Position numbers and translations under genes: made by a program. Positions 25,160 through 34,197 of a stretch of 64,000 bases of DNA are shown in pieces. The notes under the pieces were generated by a model. That model saw only the letters and a program-made list of their open reading frames with translations, ran no database searches and was not told the DNA's origin. Location: contig CAZNMY010000016.1 of assembly GCA_964574325.1 (NCBI GenBank), positions 16,270-80,269 on the forward strand, written 5' to 3'. This stretch comes from CAMDPA01 sp964574325. GTDB lineage: Bacteria; Pseudomonadota; Alphaproteobacteria; Rhizobiales; Hyphomicrobiaceae. Each line of letters starts with the position of its first letter. Within the stretch, counting starts at the first letter, position 1.

Positions 25160-25184
25160 AACGCAGGGCGAGGTGATCCGTTCC
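25160..25184 (-). promoter_or_regulatory. EcfG-type promoter of the sigma gene (autoregulation)
   Basis: Minus strand: GGAAC at 25184-25180, 16-nt spacer, CGTT at 25163-25160. Exact match, 36 nt before the start codon. Confidence 0.82.
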
Positions 25185-25343
25185 AGAAGCTCAGTCACGC
25201 ACGCGCCCGCGGGCACGCGCGAGGTGACCGACTTGCCCAAGCTGAAAGTGCGCGTGCAGAGCGCCAGCGACGGCGGCGCACGTGGGTCTTCATCAGTGAG
25301 GCTCGAAAGTGAGCATTCAGCGGTCAGCATCGACGCGGGCGAA

Positions 25344-25368
25344 CGAACTGTCGCCTCGGTGGCGCGTT
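25344..25368 (+). promoter_or_regulatory. EcfG-like promoter for the cinA-like gene
   Basis: CGAAC at 25344-25348 (one mismatch), 16-nt spacer, CGTT at 25365-25368, 27 nt before the GTG at 25396. Confidence 0.45.
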
Positions 25369-25395
25369 GAGCTTCTGTTACCACCGGAGCTATAC

Positions 25396-26004
25396 GTGTC
25401 GGAACCAAACCAAAGCTTCAGCGAGACAGCAGCGGCATTCATCAAGACCGCCAAATCCCACGACCTCACGATTGCTACTGTGGAATCGTGCAGCGCCGGC
25501 GCGCTCGCCGCTGCGCTTGCCCAGGTGCCGGGTGCCGGCGAAGTGCTGCACGGCGGCTTCGTCACCTACAGCAAGGCGCAGAAGATCGCGCTCGGTGTTC
25601 CGTCGAAATTACTGGCCGAGGAGACGGCCGTGAGCATGGCAGTTGCCGAGGCCATGGCACGGAACGCGCTCGACCATACGCCCGCCGACATGGCGATCGC
25701 GATCACCGGGGTCGCAGGACCGGAGCCGGATGAGGATGGCAATCCCGTCGGACAGATATTCGTCGCTTCCGCCCGGCGTTGCGGCGGCGTACTGGCTTCG
25801 GGTCACTGCTTCGACGGCGACCACGCTGCGATCTGCACAAGTGCCATGCACGCGGCGCTCGAGGTGGCAGAAGCGCTGATGGGGACGCCAAGAGACAATT
25901 GCTCTCTGAAGGAGGAGGAGGACGCCGCCTCAAGCGATCGGCCAGTCGATCGCGGGCCCGGCTCCAGACGCGGCAGATCCTCCGCGATCAGATCCCCGAG
26001 ATAG
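25396..26004 (+). CDS. CinA C-terminal-domain protein (nicotinamide-nucleotide amidase family)
   Basis: About 202 residues from GTG 25396 (first in-frame start after the promoter; longer frames start at 25309). CinA-C domain: ATVESCSAGALAAALAQVPG (catalytic Ser region), GFVTYSKAQKIALGV, and AIAITGVAGPEPDEDGNPVG. The family deamidates NMN in pyridine-nucleotide salvage (PncC). The last about 40 residues are charged and low in structure, beyond the usual length of about 165, perhaps from loss of the original stop. Confidence 0.85.
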   Translation: MSEPNQSFSETAAAFIKTAKSHDLTIATVESCSAGALAAALAQVPGAGEVLHGGFVTYSKAQKIALGVPSKLLAEETAVSMAVAEAMARNALDHTPADMAIAITGVAGPEPDEDGNPVGQIFVASARRCGGVLASGHCFDGDHAAICTSAMHAALEVAEALMGTPRDNCSLKEEEDAASSDRPVDRGPGSRRGRSSAIRSPR

Positions 26005-26051
26005 CGCTCGAGCATGCCAATGCCACCAGGTGATGCCCACCTCCTTCGAGA

Positions 26052-26414
26052 TCACTTCGGCAATCCGAGCAGGCTGCGAAGAGTTTTCAGCAGCGTGGAA
26101 TGATCAACGGGCTTGGCCAGCCTCGGCGCGTCGGCCAAGGTCGGCGGAACGTCGAGCGCCGAGCCGAAGCCGGTCAGCATCAAGAATGGCACTTCACGCG
26201 TGCGCAGCGCCTCCGCGATCGGCCACACATACGAGCCGCCGAGGTTGACGTCGAGCACGGCGCCGTCCAGCCGCTCGCGCGCCAGCACCATGCCGTCTTC
26301 GAGCGATATCGCCGGACCGACGACCTCATAGCCGGCGTCGACCAGGGCGTCCTGCGTATCGAGCGCGATCAAGGCGTCATCTTCGACGAGCAGAATGCGT
26401 TGTTCATTGCTCAT
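26052..26414 (-). CDS. Single-domain response regulator
   Basis: 120-residue receiver domain: ILLVEDDALIALD, phospho-Asp in GAVLDVNLGG, switch Thr in FLMLTGFG and Lys in LAKPVDH. It follows the hybrid HWE kinase by 45 nt on the same strand and is its likely phosphate acceptor. Confidence 0.88.
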   Translation of the reverse strand: MSNEQRILLVEDDALIALDTQDALVDAGYEVVGPAISLEDGMVLARERLDGAVLDVNLGGSYVWPIAEALRTREVPFLMLTGFGSALDVPPTLADAPRLAKPVDHSTLLKTLRSLLGLPK

Positions 26415-26459
26415 GGCGTTGTACCCCAGCGACCTGTCGATCTCGACGACTGAACCAAC

Positions 26460-29400
26460 TTACGACGCATCTGTCGATGCATCATCGAAGACCCGCGTCC
26501 GCCCGCTGTAGACGACGAGGCCGGCGATGTGCGTCACCCGCGGGCCGCCGCGCGAGAACGGCACCAGCAATCGTTCGAACGTCACCACGTTGTCGTCACC
26601 GAAGTCGAACCTCAAATGCTCGTAGCATGGCACGCCGCCACGAGCGCAGCGGCGGTAGGCGTCCGCGAGGCTGTCCGGCTCGTCGGTGGCTACGTCCTCC
26701 TGGCTGATCAGGCGTCCCAGCCGCTCGGTCAGCGCGCGGCCCACTTCGACGAAGCGCACGTCGCCGTTGTCGCTGATGCTGGCGACGGTGAGCCCACCCA
26801 TCGCCTCGAAGCGCTTGCGATCGAAGCGCTCGAATTGCGGTAGCTGCCCGTCCTGGCCGAGCTGGCCGGCCCACACGTCGAAGAACGTGCGCATGGCCTC
26901 GCTCCTGAGCCGTTGGCGGACTGGCGAATCGTCGATCATCGTACCTACCGCCGACAGAGGCGCATCGAGCCGATAGCTGAATCCGTCGGCTGCGTACGCG
27001 ATCTCGGGCGAGCAGTGCAGCTCCGAACCCGCGACCGTCGAAATGAGTTGAGTACCGAATCCGCGTCGCGTCGGCGGTCGAGACGGCGGTCCCCCCCTCT
27101 CGCGCCATTCGAAACGGAAGCGACGCGCATCACCCTCGCCGTCGAGCCGCCACTTGATGTCGACGTGGCCGTCCGGCACGGAGAGGGCGCCGTACTTGGC
27201 GGCATTGGTCGCGAGCTCGTGCGCGATCAGCGCGAACGTCTGCGCCACTTTGGCGGTCAGCATCACCTTCGGCCCATCGAAGCGCGCGCGCCCGGTGAAC
27301 GTGCGCAACTCCGAGCCGACGATCTCGTCGAGCAGTGCACCCTCGAACACCTCCTCGGTCAGGCTCGAATAGGTGCGTGACAGCGCCTGCAGCCGGCCGA
27401 TGAAGGCGGTTCGGGCCTCGTCGAGCGACTTGTCGCCGGTCAGCGTGCGCCCGGCGATCGACTGCACCACCGCGAGCAAATTCTTGCCGCGATGCGCCAC
27501 CTCGCGCATCAGCATGCGCTGGCGCTCCTCCGCCTTCTTGCGCTCGGAGAGATCGACGAAGCCGCCGAGCGCGCCGATGATCTCGCCTTTGTCACCTCGC
27601 AGTGGCGCGGTAGCGGCGAGCGCGTGCAGGGCGCTGCCGTCGGCACGCCGGAAGCGAATCTCGAACTCCTCGGTTTGACCGGCGAGATTCGCGGCCAAGC
27701 GCTCGTTGCCGAAGTCGATGTCCTCGGGAAACAGGAAGTCGGCGAGCGAGCGGCTCGACAGGTCCTTGGTGCTCGTGCCGAGCAACTCGGCAAGGCGCGG
27801 ATTGGCGAAGATCGTCTGGGCTCGCCGGTCGACAGCCCAGATACCTTCCTGCGCCGTGTTGACGATCGTGCGGTATCGCTCCTCGGCCTCACGGAGATCG
27901 GCTTCAGCGCGTTTGCGCGGCGTAATGTCGAGTACGCTGACCAGCGTACGTTCGGCCTTCTCGCCGCCGAACACGATCGTGAACATCACGTCCAGTGGCT
28001 CCCCCGCCAATGTTCGCAGACGGGTCTCCGAGGCCAGCTGCTGTCGCCCCTCCCAGAGTGCGACCAACTCATCGACAAACACCTCGCGGGTCACTTCAGT
28101 GAAGATGTCCGCCAACGAGCGCAGCAAAGCGTCCTTCGACTCCGCGCCAAAAAGCGAGACAGTGGACTCGTTGACGTCCTTGATCCGCACGAGGTCCAGC
28201 AGTTCTCCGACGAGTTCCGGGCGATTGTCGAGGTAGGCGCGAAGATCGGTTGCGCCGGCTGCCTTCAACTCGTCCAGCTTGCCTTTGACCTCGGAAAAAT
28301 CCTCCTCCCACAGCGACACGCCTGCATGCTCGAAGATCCCCCTATAGCGTTCCTCACTCTCGCGCAGCTTCTGCTCGGCCTGCCGCGCGGCCGTGATGTC
28401 GCGTGCCGCCGAAAGCAAGCGGAATGCGCGACCGTCGATGTCGGGTACAGCGGTGACCACGACATCCCACCACTTGGGCGTTCCCTTCGCAGTGGGACGG
28501 AACGCGGAGAACCGCCCGATATCGCCATGCGCGGCCTTGCTCAGCGCGCGGTCGATATCATGTGCTACCGCGTCCGGCCACAGTGAAGACCAGATCTGCC
28601 CACGTACGGTCTCGAAATCATCGATCTCCATCAGATTTCGACCATTGGCGTTCATCTCCTCGAGACGACCGTCGAGCGTCAGGATCTTGACGCAGTCGGG
28701 GCTCGCCTCGAAGACGCTGCGCCGGAACGCTTCGCTACACCGCAGGCGCTCCTGCGCCATCTTGTGATCGTGAATATCTGTCGTCGAGCCGTACCAGGCG
28801 ACGATCGCCCCGGTGTCGTCACGGATCGGCGTCGCCCGTGTCAGGAACCAGCGGTAGTCGCCGCTGTGATGTCGGTTGCGCACCTCGATCTCGTAGTCGG
28901 AACCCGTACGCAGTGCTTGGGTCCAGACGCTCATGCAGCGCTCGTAGTCGTCCGGATGCAGCACGCGGCGCGGCCAATCGCATACATTGTCAGCCGGATC
29001 CATGCCGGTGTAGTCGAGCCAGCGCTGATTGTGAAACGTGATATTGCCGCGCCCGTCCGAGGTCCAGATGATCGCCGGCGTGGTGTTGGCCAGCGAGCGG
29101 AAGCGTGCCTCGCTCTCCCGTAATGCAGCCTCGGCACCATGGCGCTCCGTGATGTCCCGAAACACCAGCGACAGCGCCGCCACCCGTCCGAACGCATCGA
29201 GGATCGGCGAGGCGTTGAGCTCGACCTGCACGAGGCTGCCGTCGTTGCGCCGCCGCGCGGTTTCCTTGAGCACGGCCGCCTTGCCGCCCTTCACCGAGTC
29301 GAAGATCGCCAGACGCTCCGCCTCCTTCTCCTCGGGGATGATCAGCTCCACCACCGAGCGGCCGACTGCCTCGACCTCGGTGTAGCCGAACAGCTGCTGG

Positions 29401-30035
29401 GCTCCCGGATTCCAGCTCTGCACCATCTGGTCCATGCCGACACTGATGATAGCATCGCTCGACGAGGCCACGATCGCGGCGAGCTGGGCGTTGCGGCGCT
29501 CGGCGACACGCTGCGCCTCGAGCAGCTCGAACTGCCGCACCGTGCTGCGGATGGAACGGCGTAAGGTATCGGCGTCGAAACGGTCCTTGATCAGGTAATC
29601 GAGCGCACCGGCCTTCAGCGCGGCGGTTGCAACGTCCGCCTTGCCCGAGCCACTGAACATCACCACCGCGCAGGGCAGCCGGCCGTCGAGCCGGCGCAGG
29701 GCCTCGAGCACCTCCAGGCCTTCCAGGTCAGGCAGGGCATAGTCGAGCAGGATGCAATCCGGTGTCGACGCCCTGGCGAGCGCAATGCCCTTATCCGCGT
29801 TGCTCGCCTCCTGCAGTACGAAGCCGCCGGCCTCCAGCGCGAAGCGCACGGCCATGCGGTCCTCGGGCGTGTCGTCGATGACGAGCACGTTGAGGAGCGG
29901 CTCCGACGACGCAGCCGGCCGCGGTCGCTGCTGATGTGGCAACGGCCCCGTCACGAACGGCAGGACGGTGCTCTTCTCTTCGCCTTCGGCCATCTGATGG
30001 AGCCTCTGGGTCAGCCTCTTGCAATCATGTCGCAA
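26460..30035 (-). CDS. Hybrid REC-multi-PAS-HWE sensor kinase with C-terminal PAS-like domain
   Basis: 1191 residues (an ATG at 29993 is also plausible). An N-terminal receiver domain about 45-165 (VLVIDDTPEDRMAV, CILLDYALPDLEG) is followed by about five PAS/PAC units (180-840) and an HWE core with VAHRGKNLLAVVQS (phospho-His), HELATNAAKYGALS and FRFEWRERGG (W-x-E). After the kinase a further domain of about 160 residues (FFDVWAGQLGQDGQLPQFER ...) resembles PAS_5. It is soluble, with no membrane helix. The start overlaps the preceding response-regulator gene, so it belongs to the phytochrome operon. The receiver can take signals from that pathway. Confidence 0.9.
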   Translation of the reverse strand: MRHDCKRLTQRLHQMAEGEEKSTVLPFVTGPLPHQQRPRPAASSEPLLNVLVIDDTPEDRMAVRFALEAGGFVLQEASNADKGIALARASTPDCILLDYALPDLEGLEVLEALRRLDGRLPCAVVMFSGSGKADVATAALKAGALDYLIKDRFDADTLRRSIRSTVRQFELLEAQRVAERRNAQLAAIVASSSDAIISVGMDQMVQSWNPGAQQLFGYTEVEAVGRSVVELIIPEEKEAERLAIFDSVKGGKAAVLKETARRRNDGSLVQVELNASPILDAFGRVAALSLVFRDITERHGAEAALRESEARFRSLANTTPAIIWTSDGRGNITFHNQRWLDYTGMDPADNVCDWPRRVLHPDDYERCMSVWTQALRTGSDYEIEVRNRHHSGDYRWFLTRATPIRDDTGAIVAWYGSTTDIHDHKMAQERLRCSEAFRRSVFEASPDCVKILTLDGRLEEMNANGRNLMEIDDFETVRGQIWSSLWPDAVAHDIDRALSKAAHGDIGRFSAFRPTAKGTPKWWDVVVTAVPDIDGRAFRLLSAARDITAARQAEQKLRESEERYRGIFEHAGVSLWEEDFSEVKGKLDELKAAGATDLRAYLDNRPELVGELLDLVRIKDVNESTVSLFGAESKDALLRSLADIFTEVTREVFVDELVALWEGRQQLASETRLRTLAGEPLDVMFTIVFGGEKAERTLVSVLDITPRKRAEADLREAEERYRTIVNTAQEGIWAVDRRAQTIFANPRLAELLGTSTKDLSSRSLADFLFPEDIDFGNERLAANLAGQTEEFEIRFRRADGSALHALAATAPLRGDKGEIIGALGGFVDLSERKKAEERQRMLMREVAHRGKNLLAVVQSIAGRTLTGDKSLDEARTAFIGRLQALSRTYSSLTEEVFEGALLDEIVGSELRTFTGRARFDGPKVMLTAKVAQTFALIAHELATNAAKYGALSVPDGHVDIKWRLDGEGDARRFRFEWRERGGPPSRPPTRRGFGTQLISTVAGSELHCSPEIAYAADGFSYRLDAPLSAVGTMIDDSPVRQRLRSEAMRTFFDVWAGQLGQDGQLPQFERFDRKRFEAMGGLTVASISDNGDVRFVEVGRALTERLGRLISQEDVATDEPDSLADAYRRCARGGVPCYEHLRFDFGDDNVVTFERLLVPFSRGGPRVTHIAGLVVYSGRTRVFDDASTDAS

Positions 30036-30471
30036 TCACTGATTGCGAGGGGGGGAGCACAACCGTGCCGAGCCAGAAAGCAGCGACCGCCGCGAGCCGG
30101 CGTTGCCATTCGCCGAAGTCGAACGGCTTGACCACGTACGCATTTGCACCGGCGTGATAGCAGCTCTCCACATCTCGCGTGTGAGAGGACGTGGACAGGA
30201 TGACCACCGGCACGGTCGCCTCGCGCGCACGGAACCGACGCAGGAGATCGCGTCCGTCCACGCCGGGCATGTTGAGGTCGAGCAGCACGAAGGCAGCGTG
30301 ACGCGCCTCGAGGCAGCCCTCGTCGGTGTCGAGCGACTCCCACGCCGAGCGCGAGTCGGCGCAACGTCGAACGGGATTCCTGACGCCGGCCGCCTTCAGC
30401 GCCTGGCAGATGCTGTAGAAGTCCTCGTCGCTGTCCTCGATCGACAGGATCGGCCGATCATCAATATCCAT
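30025..30471 (-). CDS. Response regulator of the phytochrome pathway (Rcp1-like)
   Basis: 148 residues, receiver domain with the longer loops of the Rcp1 type: ILSIEDSDEDFYSICQAL (acidic cluster), phospho-Asp in VLLDLNMPGVDGRDLL, VILSTSSHTRD and VVKPFDFGEW. It overlaps the bphP stop by 11 nt and the hybrid kinase start by about 10 nt, so all are translated from one message. Rcp1-type proteins are the direct partners of bacteriophytochrome kinases. Confidence 0.9.
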   Translation of the reverse strand: MDIDDRPILSIEDSDEDFYSICQALKAAGVRNPVRRCADSRSAWESLDTDEGCLEARHAAFVLLDLNMPGVDGRDLLRRFRAREATVPVVILSTSSHTRDVESCYHAGANAYVVKPFDFGEWQRRLAAVAAFWLGTVVLPPSQSVIAT

Positions 30472-32737
30472 CGGAGCCCTCCTCAGCCGCGAGCGTGAAG
30501 AAGCAGGTCGTACCCTCGCCGACCGTGGAGGTCAGCCACATGCGTCCGCCGTGCCTCTCGATGGTCTTCTTGGCGATGGTCAAGCCGGCGCCGGTGCCGC
30601 CGCCGAACTCGTCGCGGCCGTGCAGGCGGCGGAAAATCTGGAAGATGCGCTCGAAGTTGCGCTCGGCGATCCCGATGCCGTTGTCACGGACGTAGAACAC
30701 GCCCGGCTGGCTCGTGTCGGCGCCGATCTCGACCCAGCGCTCGGGCTTGTCGTTGTACTTGATCGCGTTGCTGACGAGATTGGACAGCGCCTCGCGCAGC
30801 CGGGCCCGGTCGGCCCGCACGAGCGGCAGCTTGCCGGTGCGGCGAACAGTTGTCCGCGTCTCGGCGATGCGTGGCTCGAGGCTCAGCAGCACGTCGTCGA
30901 GCACCGCATCGAGGTCGCACTCCACCATCACGAGATCTGCACGCCCGGTGCGCGAGTACTGCAGCAGCGACTCGATGAGATCGTCCATGCGCTTGGTCAG
31001 CTTGACGATGGTCTCGATCTGCTGGCGGGAGCCCGGGTCGATGCGCTCGCCCAGCCCCTGCTCCAGAAACGTGGCCATGTGATTGATGCCGCGCAGCGGC
31101 TCCTTGAGGTCGTGGGAAGCCATGTAGGCGAAGCTGTCGAGCTCGATGTTGACGTCCTTCAGCTCGCGGTTGAGCCGTTCGGTCTCCTCCGCGCGCGCCA
31201 GAATGACCTCGACGATCGCCCACCTGAGATCGGCTGCCGCCTTTACTTCGAAGTCGGCCCATGGTCGGGAGCGGCCAGCGACCGTTTCCTTCCAGATCGC
31301 GAACGAGGTGCGCGGCATCAGCCGCACGCTGCCGTCGCTGGTGTCGACCTCGACTGGCTTGCTCGGATCACCCGCCCAGGCAACCGTCTGCGCTTGCTCG
31401 GGCCGGAACCACATGACGAATTCCGGCCGGCGCTTCGACAGCCGCACGGCGAGCAGTCCGGCTGCCGTGCTGACGAGCTCGCCTGCGGGCGCATAGAGTT
31501 CGGGCAGCCGGTCCGTCGCCGTGATCAGGTCGGGTCGCGCTGAAAGCCAATGCGTCAGCTCGCGCAGATCGTTCTCCGGCGGCACCTCACCAATGCGCAT
31601 CACCTGCTCCGCAGTGACGAGCGCCGCGCCGCCCGACTCGATGTACGTGCCGATGTTGGCCTGCTTGTTGCCGCCGCCGAGGCCGGCGTGCAGATCCGCG
31701 CGCTCGTTCAGCGATTGCATCATGCGGTCGAGCACGGCCTTCATGCGCAGGCGATAGGCGAAGTTCTCCGCGTCCTCCTTCGCCGCCATCATCAGGGAGA
31801 GCATGTGGGCGAGGAATTCCGCCGCCATGCGCGCCTCGTAGGCGACGTGGCGCGGCGCGGAATGGTGCATGGCCGAGATCAGACCCCACAGTTTGCCGTC
31901 CTTCATCAGCGGCATGACCATGGTCGACTTTACGCCCATGTTCTTCAGATACCCCGAGTACATTACGGACACGCTGCGCGAGAACGCGAAGCTCAGGTCG
32001 AGCGGCTTCCCCGTGGTCGGGTGCCTGTCCGGCACGATCGGCACCGGCGTGTAGTCGACGTTCGGCAGATGCCGCAGCCACGCCATCGAGAACAGCCGCC
32101 GTGCCGGCGCCGGGATGTCCGTCGTCGGATAACGCAGCCCGAGGTAGGGCTCGAATCCCGCCGCGACGTCCTCCGCGATCACGTCGCCGCTGCCGTCCTC
32201 CAAAAACTTGTAGGCCAGCACCCGCTCGAAGCCGGTGAAATGGCGGATGTATCGGACGGCGGTGTCGAAGAAGCTCTGCAGCGATGTCGTCGCCTGCAGC
32301 TTGCCGATCGTGGCGCGCAGCTCCGAGTAGAGGTCGAGCATCGGCCGCTCGGCACCGGCGGGGATCACCTCGAACTCCAGGATGGTCGCGCCGCCGCTGC
32401 GGTGCGCGAACAGGTTCAGCGGCCGCTCGACGCGCGTCTCTCCCGTGCCGAGGCAGGCGAGATGGACCGGTCCGTTATCCAGCGCCTCGCGGCCGAGCCG
32501 CGCCGCGATCTCGTCCGTTCGCTTGCCCAGCACCGTGCGCAGCGTGTCGCCGCGCAGCTTGTCGTGCGCGATGCCGAGCATCCCGTCCGTGTTGCTCGAA
32601 GCTTGCAGGATCTCGAGCGACGGCTCCTCGATGGTGAGCAGACAGGCGTGCGGCTGCACGGCACCCGAGAACTGGATCTGCTCGCGATCGCAATTCGACA
32701 GATCGACGTTGGCGGCCGTGACCATCGTCTCGCTCAT
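30461..32737 (-). CDS. bphP: Bacteriophytochrome histidine kinase
   Basis: 758 residues from ATG 32737. The biliverdin-binding Cys is at about position 16 in LSNCDREQIQFSGAVQPHAC. The PAS, GAF (FEPYLGLRYPTTDIPAPARR, chromophore pocket with the conserved PxSDIP-like stretch as PTTDIP) and PHY regions follow. A classical HisKA (ASHDLKEPLRGINH) and HATPase_c (SNAIKYND, GIGIAERNFERIF, GGGTGAGLTIAKK) complete it. It senses red/far-red light through biliverdin made by the heme oxygenase encoded 11 nt upstream. The GAF motif PTTDIP differs from the usual PASDIP but keeps the Asp. Confidence 0.95.
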   Translation of the reverse strand: MSETMVTAANVDLSNCDREQIQFSGAVQPHACLLTIEEPSLEILQASSNTDGMLGIAHDKLRGDTLRTVLGKRTDEIAARLGREALDNGPVHLACLGTGETRVERPLNLFAHRSGGATILEFEVIPAGAERPMLDLYSELRATIGKLQATTSLQSFFDTAVRYIRHFTGFERVLAYKFLEDGSGDVIAEDVAAGFEPYLGLRYPTTDIPAPARRLFSMAWLRHLPNVDYTPVPIVPDRHPTTGKPLDLSFAFSRSVSVMYSGYLKNMGVKSTMVMPLMKDGKLWGLISAMHHSAPRHVAYEARMAAEFLAHMLSLMMAAKEDAENFAYRLRMKAVLDRMMQSLNERADLHAGLGGGNKQANIGTYIESGGAALVTAEQVMRIGEVPPENDLRELTHWLSARPDLITATDRLPELYAPAGELVSTAAGLLAVRLSKRRPEFVMWFRPEQAQTVAWAGDPSKPVEVDTSDGSVRLMPRTSFAIWKETVAGRSRPWADFEVKAAADLRWAIVEVILARAEETERLNRELKDVNIELDSFAYMASHDLKEPLRGINHMATFLEQGLGERIDPGSRQQIETIVKLTKRMDDLIESLLQYSRTGRADLVMVECDLDAVLDDVLLSLEPRIAETRTTVRRTGKLPLVRADRARLREALSNLVSNAIKYNDKPERWVEIGADTSQPGVFYVRDNGIGIAERNFERIFQIFRRLHGRDEFGGGTGAGLTIAKKTIERHGGRMWLTSTVGEGTTCFFTLAAEEGSDGY

Positions 32738-32748
32738 CGCGCGCGCTC

Positions 32749-33378
32749 CTATCTGTCGCCTGCTTCGGTCATCCACAGCTCGAACGCGGCGAACGTCGCG
32801 CGTGCTGACGCGATCATGTCGTCGAGATGCCCGGCCTCGGCACCGCGCTCCAGTGCTGCGCAGCATGCGCGCCAGTGCTCGCCATCCCTCGGTGAGCCGA
32901 GCAGGAAGCTGCGCCCGGCCGTGCCCTCACCGAGCAGGCGCACTAGACCGCGCGCCAGCACCTTGCCGCCCAGCGTCGAACCCTCGCGCACGTAGAGCGC
33001 ACCGAGCATATGGCCGGTAGTGTCGAGCTGCGGGCACGGAGCGAGCGACAACGCGGCCCGTTCACCGTCGAGCGAGGCGAGATGACCGAGATCGTCCGCG
33101 AGCCTGTGAGCACGTCGTGGGACATCCATCCGCAGACCCGGCTTGCGCGCAGCATCGAGCAACGCCAGCTCGAGGGGACGATGAAAACCGTAGAGTCGCG
33201 ACAGCAAGGACCGGTACGCCGGCAGCGTCAGCGACCCTTCGAGCAATGCCGCGAACGCCGGCAAACCGTGAAGCCGAGTGTGGACTTCGTGTGTGGCATC
33301 GCGCAGCGCCACTCTTGCCGTCCCCCCGGGCGCTGGCGACCGGCGTGAAGCCTTGGTCAGGTCCTGTCCAGTCAGCAT
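32749..33378 (-). CDS. bphO: Heme oxygenase (biliverdin supply for phytochrome)
   Basis: 209 residues from ATG 33378, which has a strong GGAGGGGG site just before it. It has heme-oxygenase-fold features: LRDATHEVHTRLHGL with the proximal His, and GALYVREGSTLGGKVLARGL, the distal helix with its Gly pair. It opens heme to biliverdin, CO and iron. It is the first gene of the operon bphO-bphP-response regulator-hybrid kinase-response regulator. Longer in-frame starts at 33453 and 33546 exist; the latter lies upstream of the promoter. Confidence 0.9.
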   Translation of the reverse strand: MLTGQDLTKASRRSPAPGGTARVALRDATHEVHTRLHGLPAFAALLEGSLTLPAYRSLLSRLYGFHRPLELALLDAARKPGLRMDVPRRAHRLADDLGHLASLDGERAALSLAPCPQLDTTGHMLGALYVREGSTLGGKVLARGLVRLLGEGTAGRSFLLGSPRDGEHWRACCAALERGAEAGHLDDMIASARATFAAFELWMTEAGDR

Positions 33379-33496
33379 GTCCCCCTCCGAGCCGCAACGA
33401 CAACGCACTTCTAGCGCCGCCGGACACGCCCTCGCAATGCAAAAACTCTTCATGTCATTGATATTACAACTACAATTAGACGGCTCGACCAGATGA

Positions 33497-33521
33497 AACG
33501 CATACCCGAGCAAATGGTTCC
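33497..33521 (-). promoter_or_regulatory. EcfG-type promoter of the phytochrome operon
   Basis: Minus strand: GGAAC at 33521-33517, 16-nt spacer, CGTT at 33500-33497. Exact match; leader about 119 nt to ATG 33378. Confidence 0.75.
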
Positions 33522-33542
33522 CAAAGGGCGGGGATCTATCGT

Positions 33543-33785
33543 TCATCGCTTCCGGACAGACCGGCCGGGCTTGGTTGCAGCCGACGCACCGGCGCTCGCG
33601 CGGAGCGCCTCTTTCAAGGTCACGGGACGGCGGTGCTTGCGCAACAGGTCAGTGAACGCCTCTTCGGCGAGTTCCTGCAGCGACTTCATGGTATCGCGGC
33701 CGAGGCCATGAAGCGCCTGCCAGCTCTCGGCGTCGAACTCGATCAGCTTGCGGCGAGAGCCTGGCGGCAATGGCGTGCGGGGCAT
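33543..33785 (-). CDS. Small ribbon-helix-helix-like protein
   Basis: 80 residues. RKLIEFDAESWQALHGLGRD then LQELAEEAFTDLLRKHRRP fits a strand-helix-helix fold of the Arc/MetJ type, followed by a basic tail. It may be a DNA-binding regulator, but no toxin partner is next to it. It lies 39 nt after a response-regulator gene and may belong to that kinase operon. Confidence 0.6.
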   Translation of the reverse strand: MPRTPLPPGSRRKLIEFDAESWQALHGLGRDTMKSLQELAEEAFTDLLRKHRRPVTLKEALRASAGASAATKPGRSVRKR

Positions 33786-33824
33786 GGCGGGCTCTGTTGA
33801 GATGAAACTGCGGCAAACGACAGT

Positions 33825-34169
33825 TCACGCCCCGCGCAGCTCCCGGACGATCGTGAGCATATCCACCACGCGGAACGGCTTTGCCAGGAAAGGTGCGCTC
33901 TCGAATACGGGCGGCCGCTGGTCGGCGGCGTAGCCCGAGACGGCGAGGAACGGGACGCCTCGGTCGGTCAGCTTCTGGGCGATCACTTCCGACGTCTCCC
34001 GTCCGAGGTTCACGTCGAGGACCGCCGCATCGATCGGCCCGGCACAGATGAGGTCGAGCCCCTCACTGGCTGTTGCGGCCGGGCCGATCACCTCGTAGCC
34101 CGCTTCGGCGAGCGCGTGGCGCACCTCGAGCGCAATCAGCGCCTCGTCCTCGACCACCAGAACTCTCAT
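33825..34169 (-). CDS. Single-domain response regulator
   Basis: 114-residue receiver: VLVVEDEALIALEVRHAL, phospho-Asp in AAVLDVNLGRETS, switch Ser in FLAVSGYA, Lys in LAKPFRV. It follows the HWE kinase by 28 nt and is the likely partner of it. Confidence 0.88.
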   Translation of the reverse strand: MRVLVVEDEALIALEVRHALAEAGYEVIGPAATASEGLDLICAGPIDAAVLDVNLGRETSEVIAQKLTDRGVPFLAVSGYAADQRPPVFESAPFLAKPFRVVDMLTIVRELRGA

Positions 34170-34197
34170 GCAGGGTTCCTTTCACGTTGTTCCAGGT

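Noticed and set aside
31550..32995. 481-residue plus-strand frame opposite bphP/bphO
   Set aside because: Shadow frame; His/Arg/Asp-biased with no motif.
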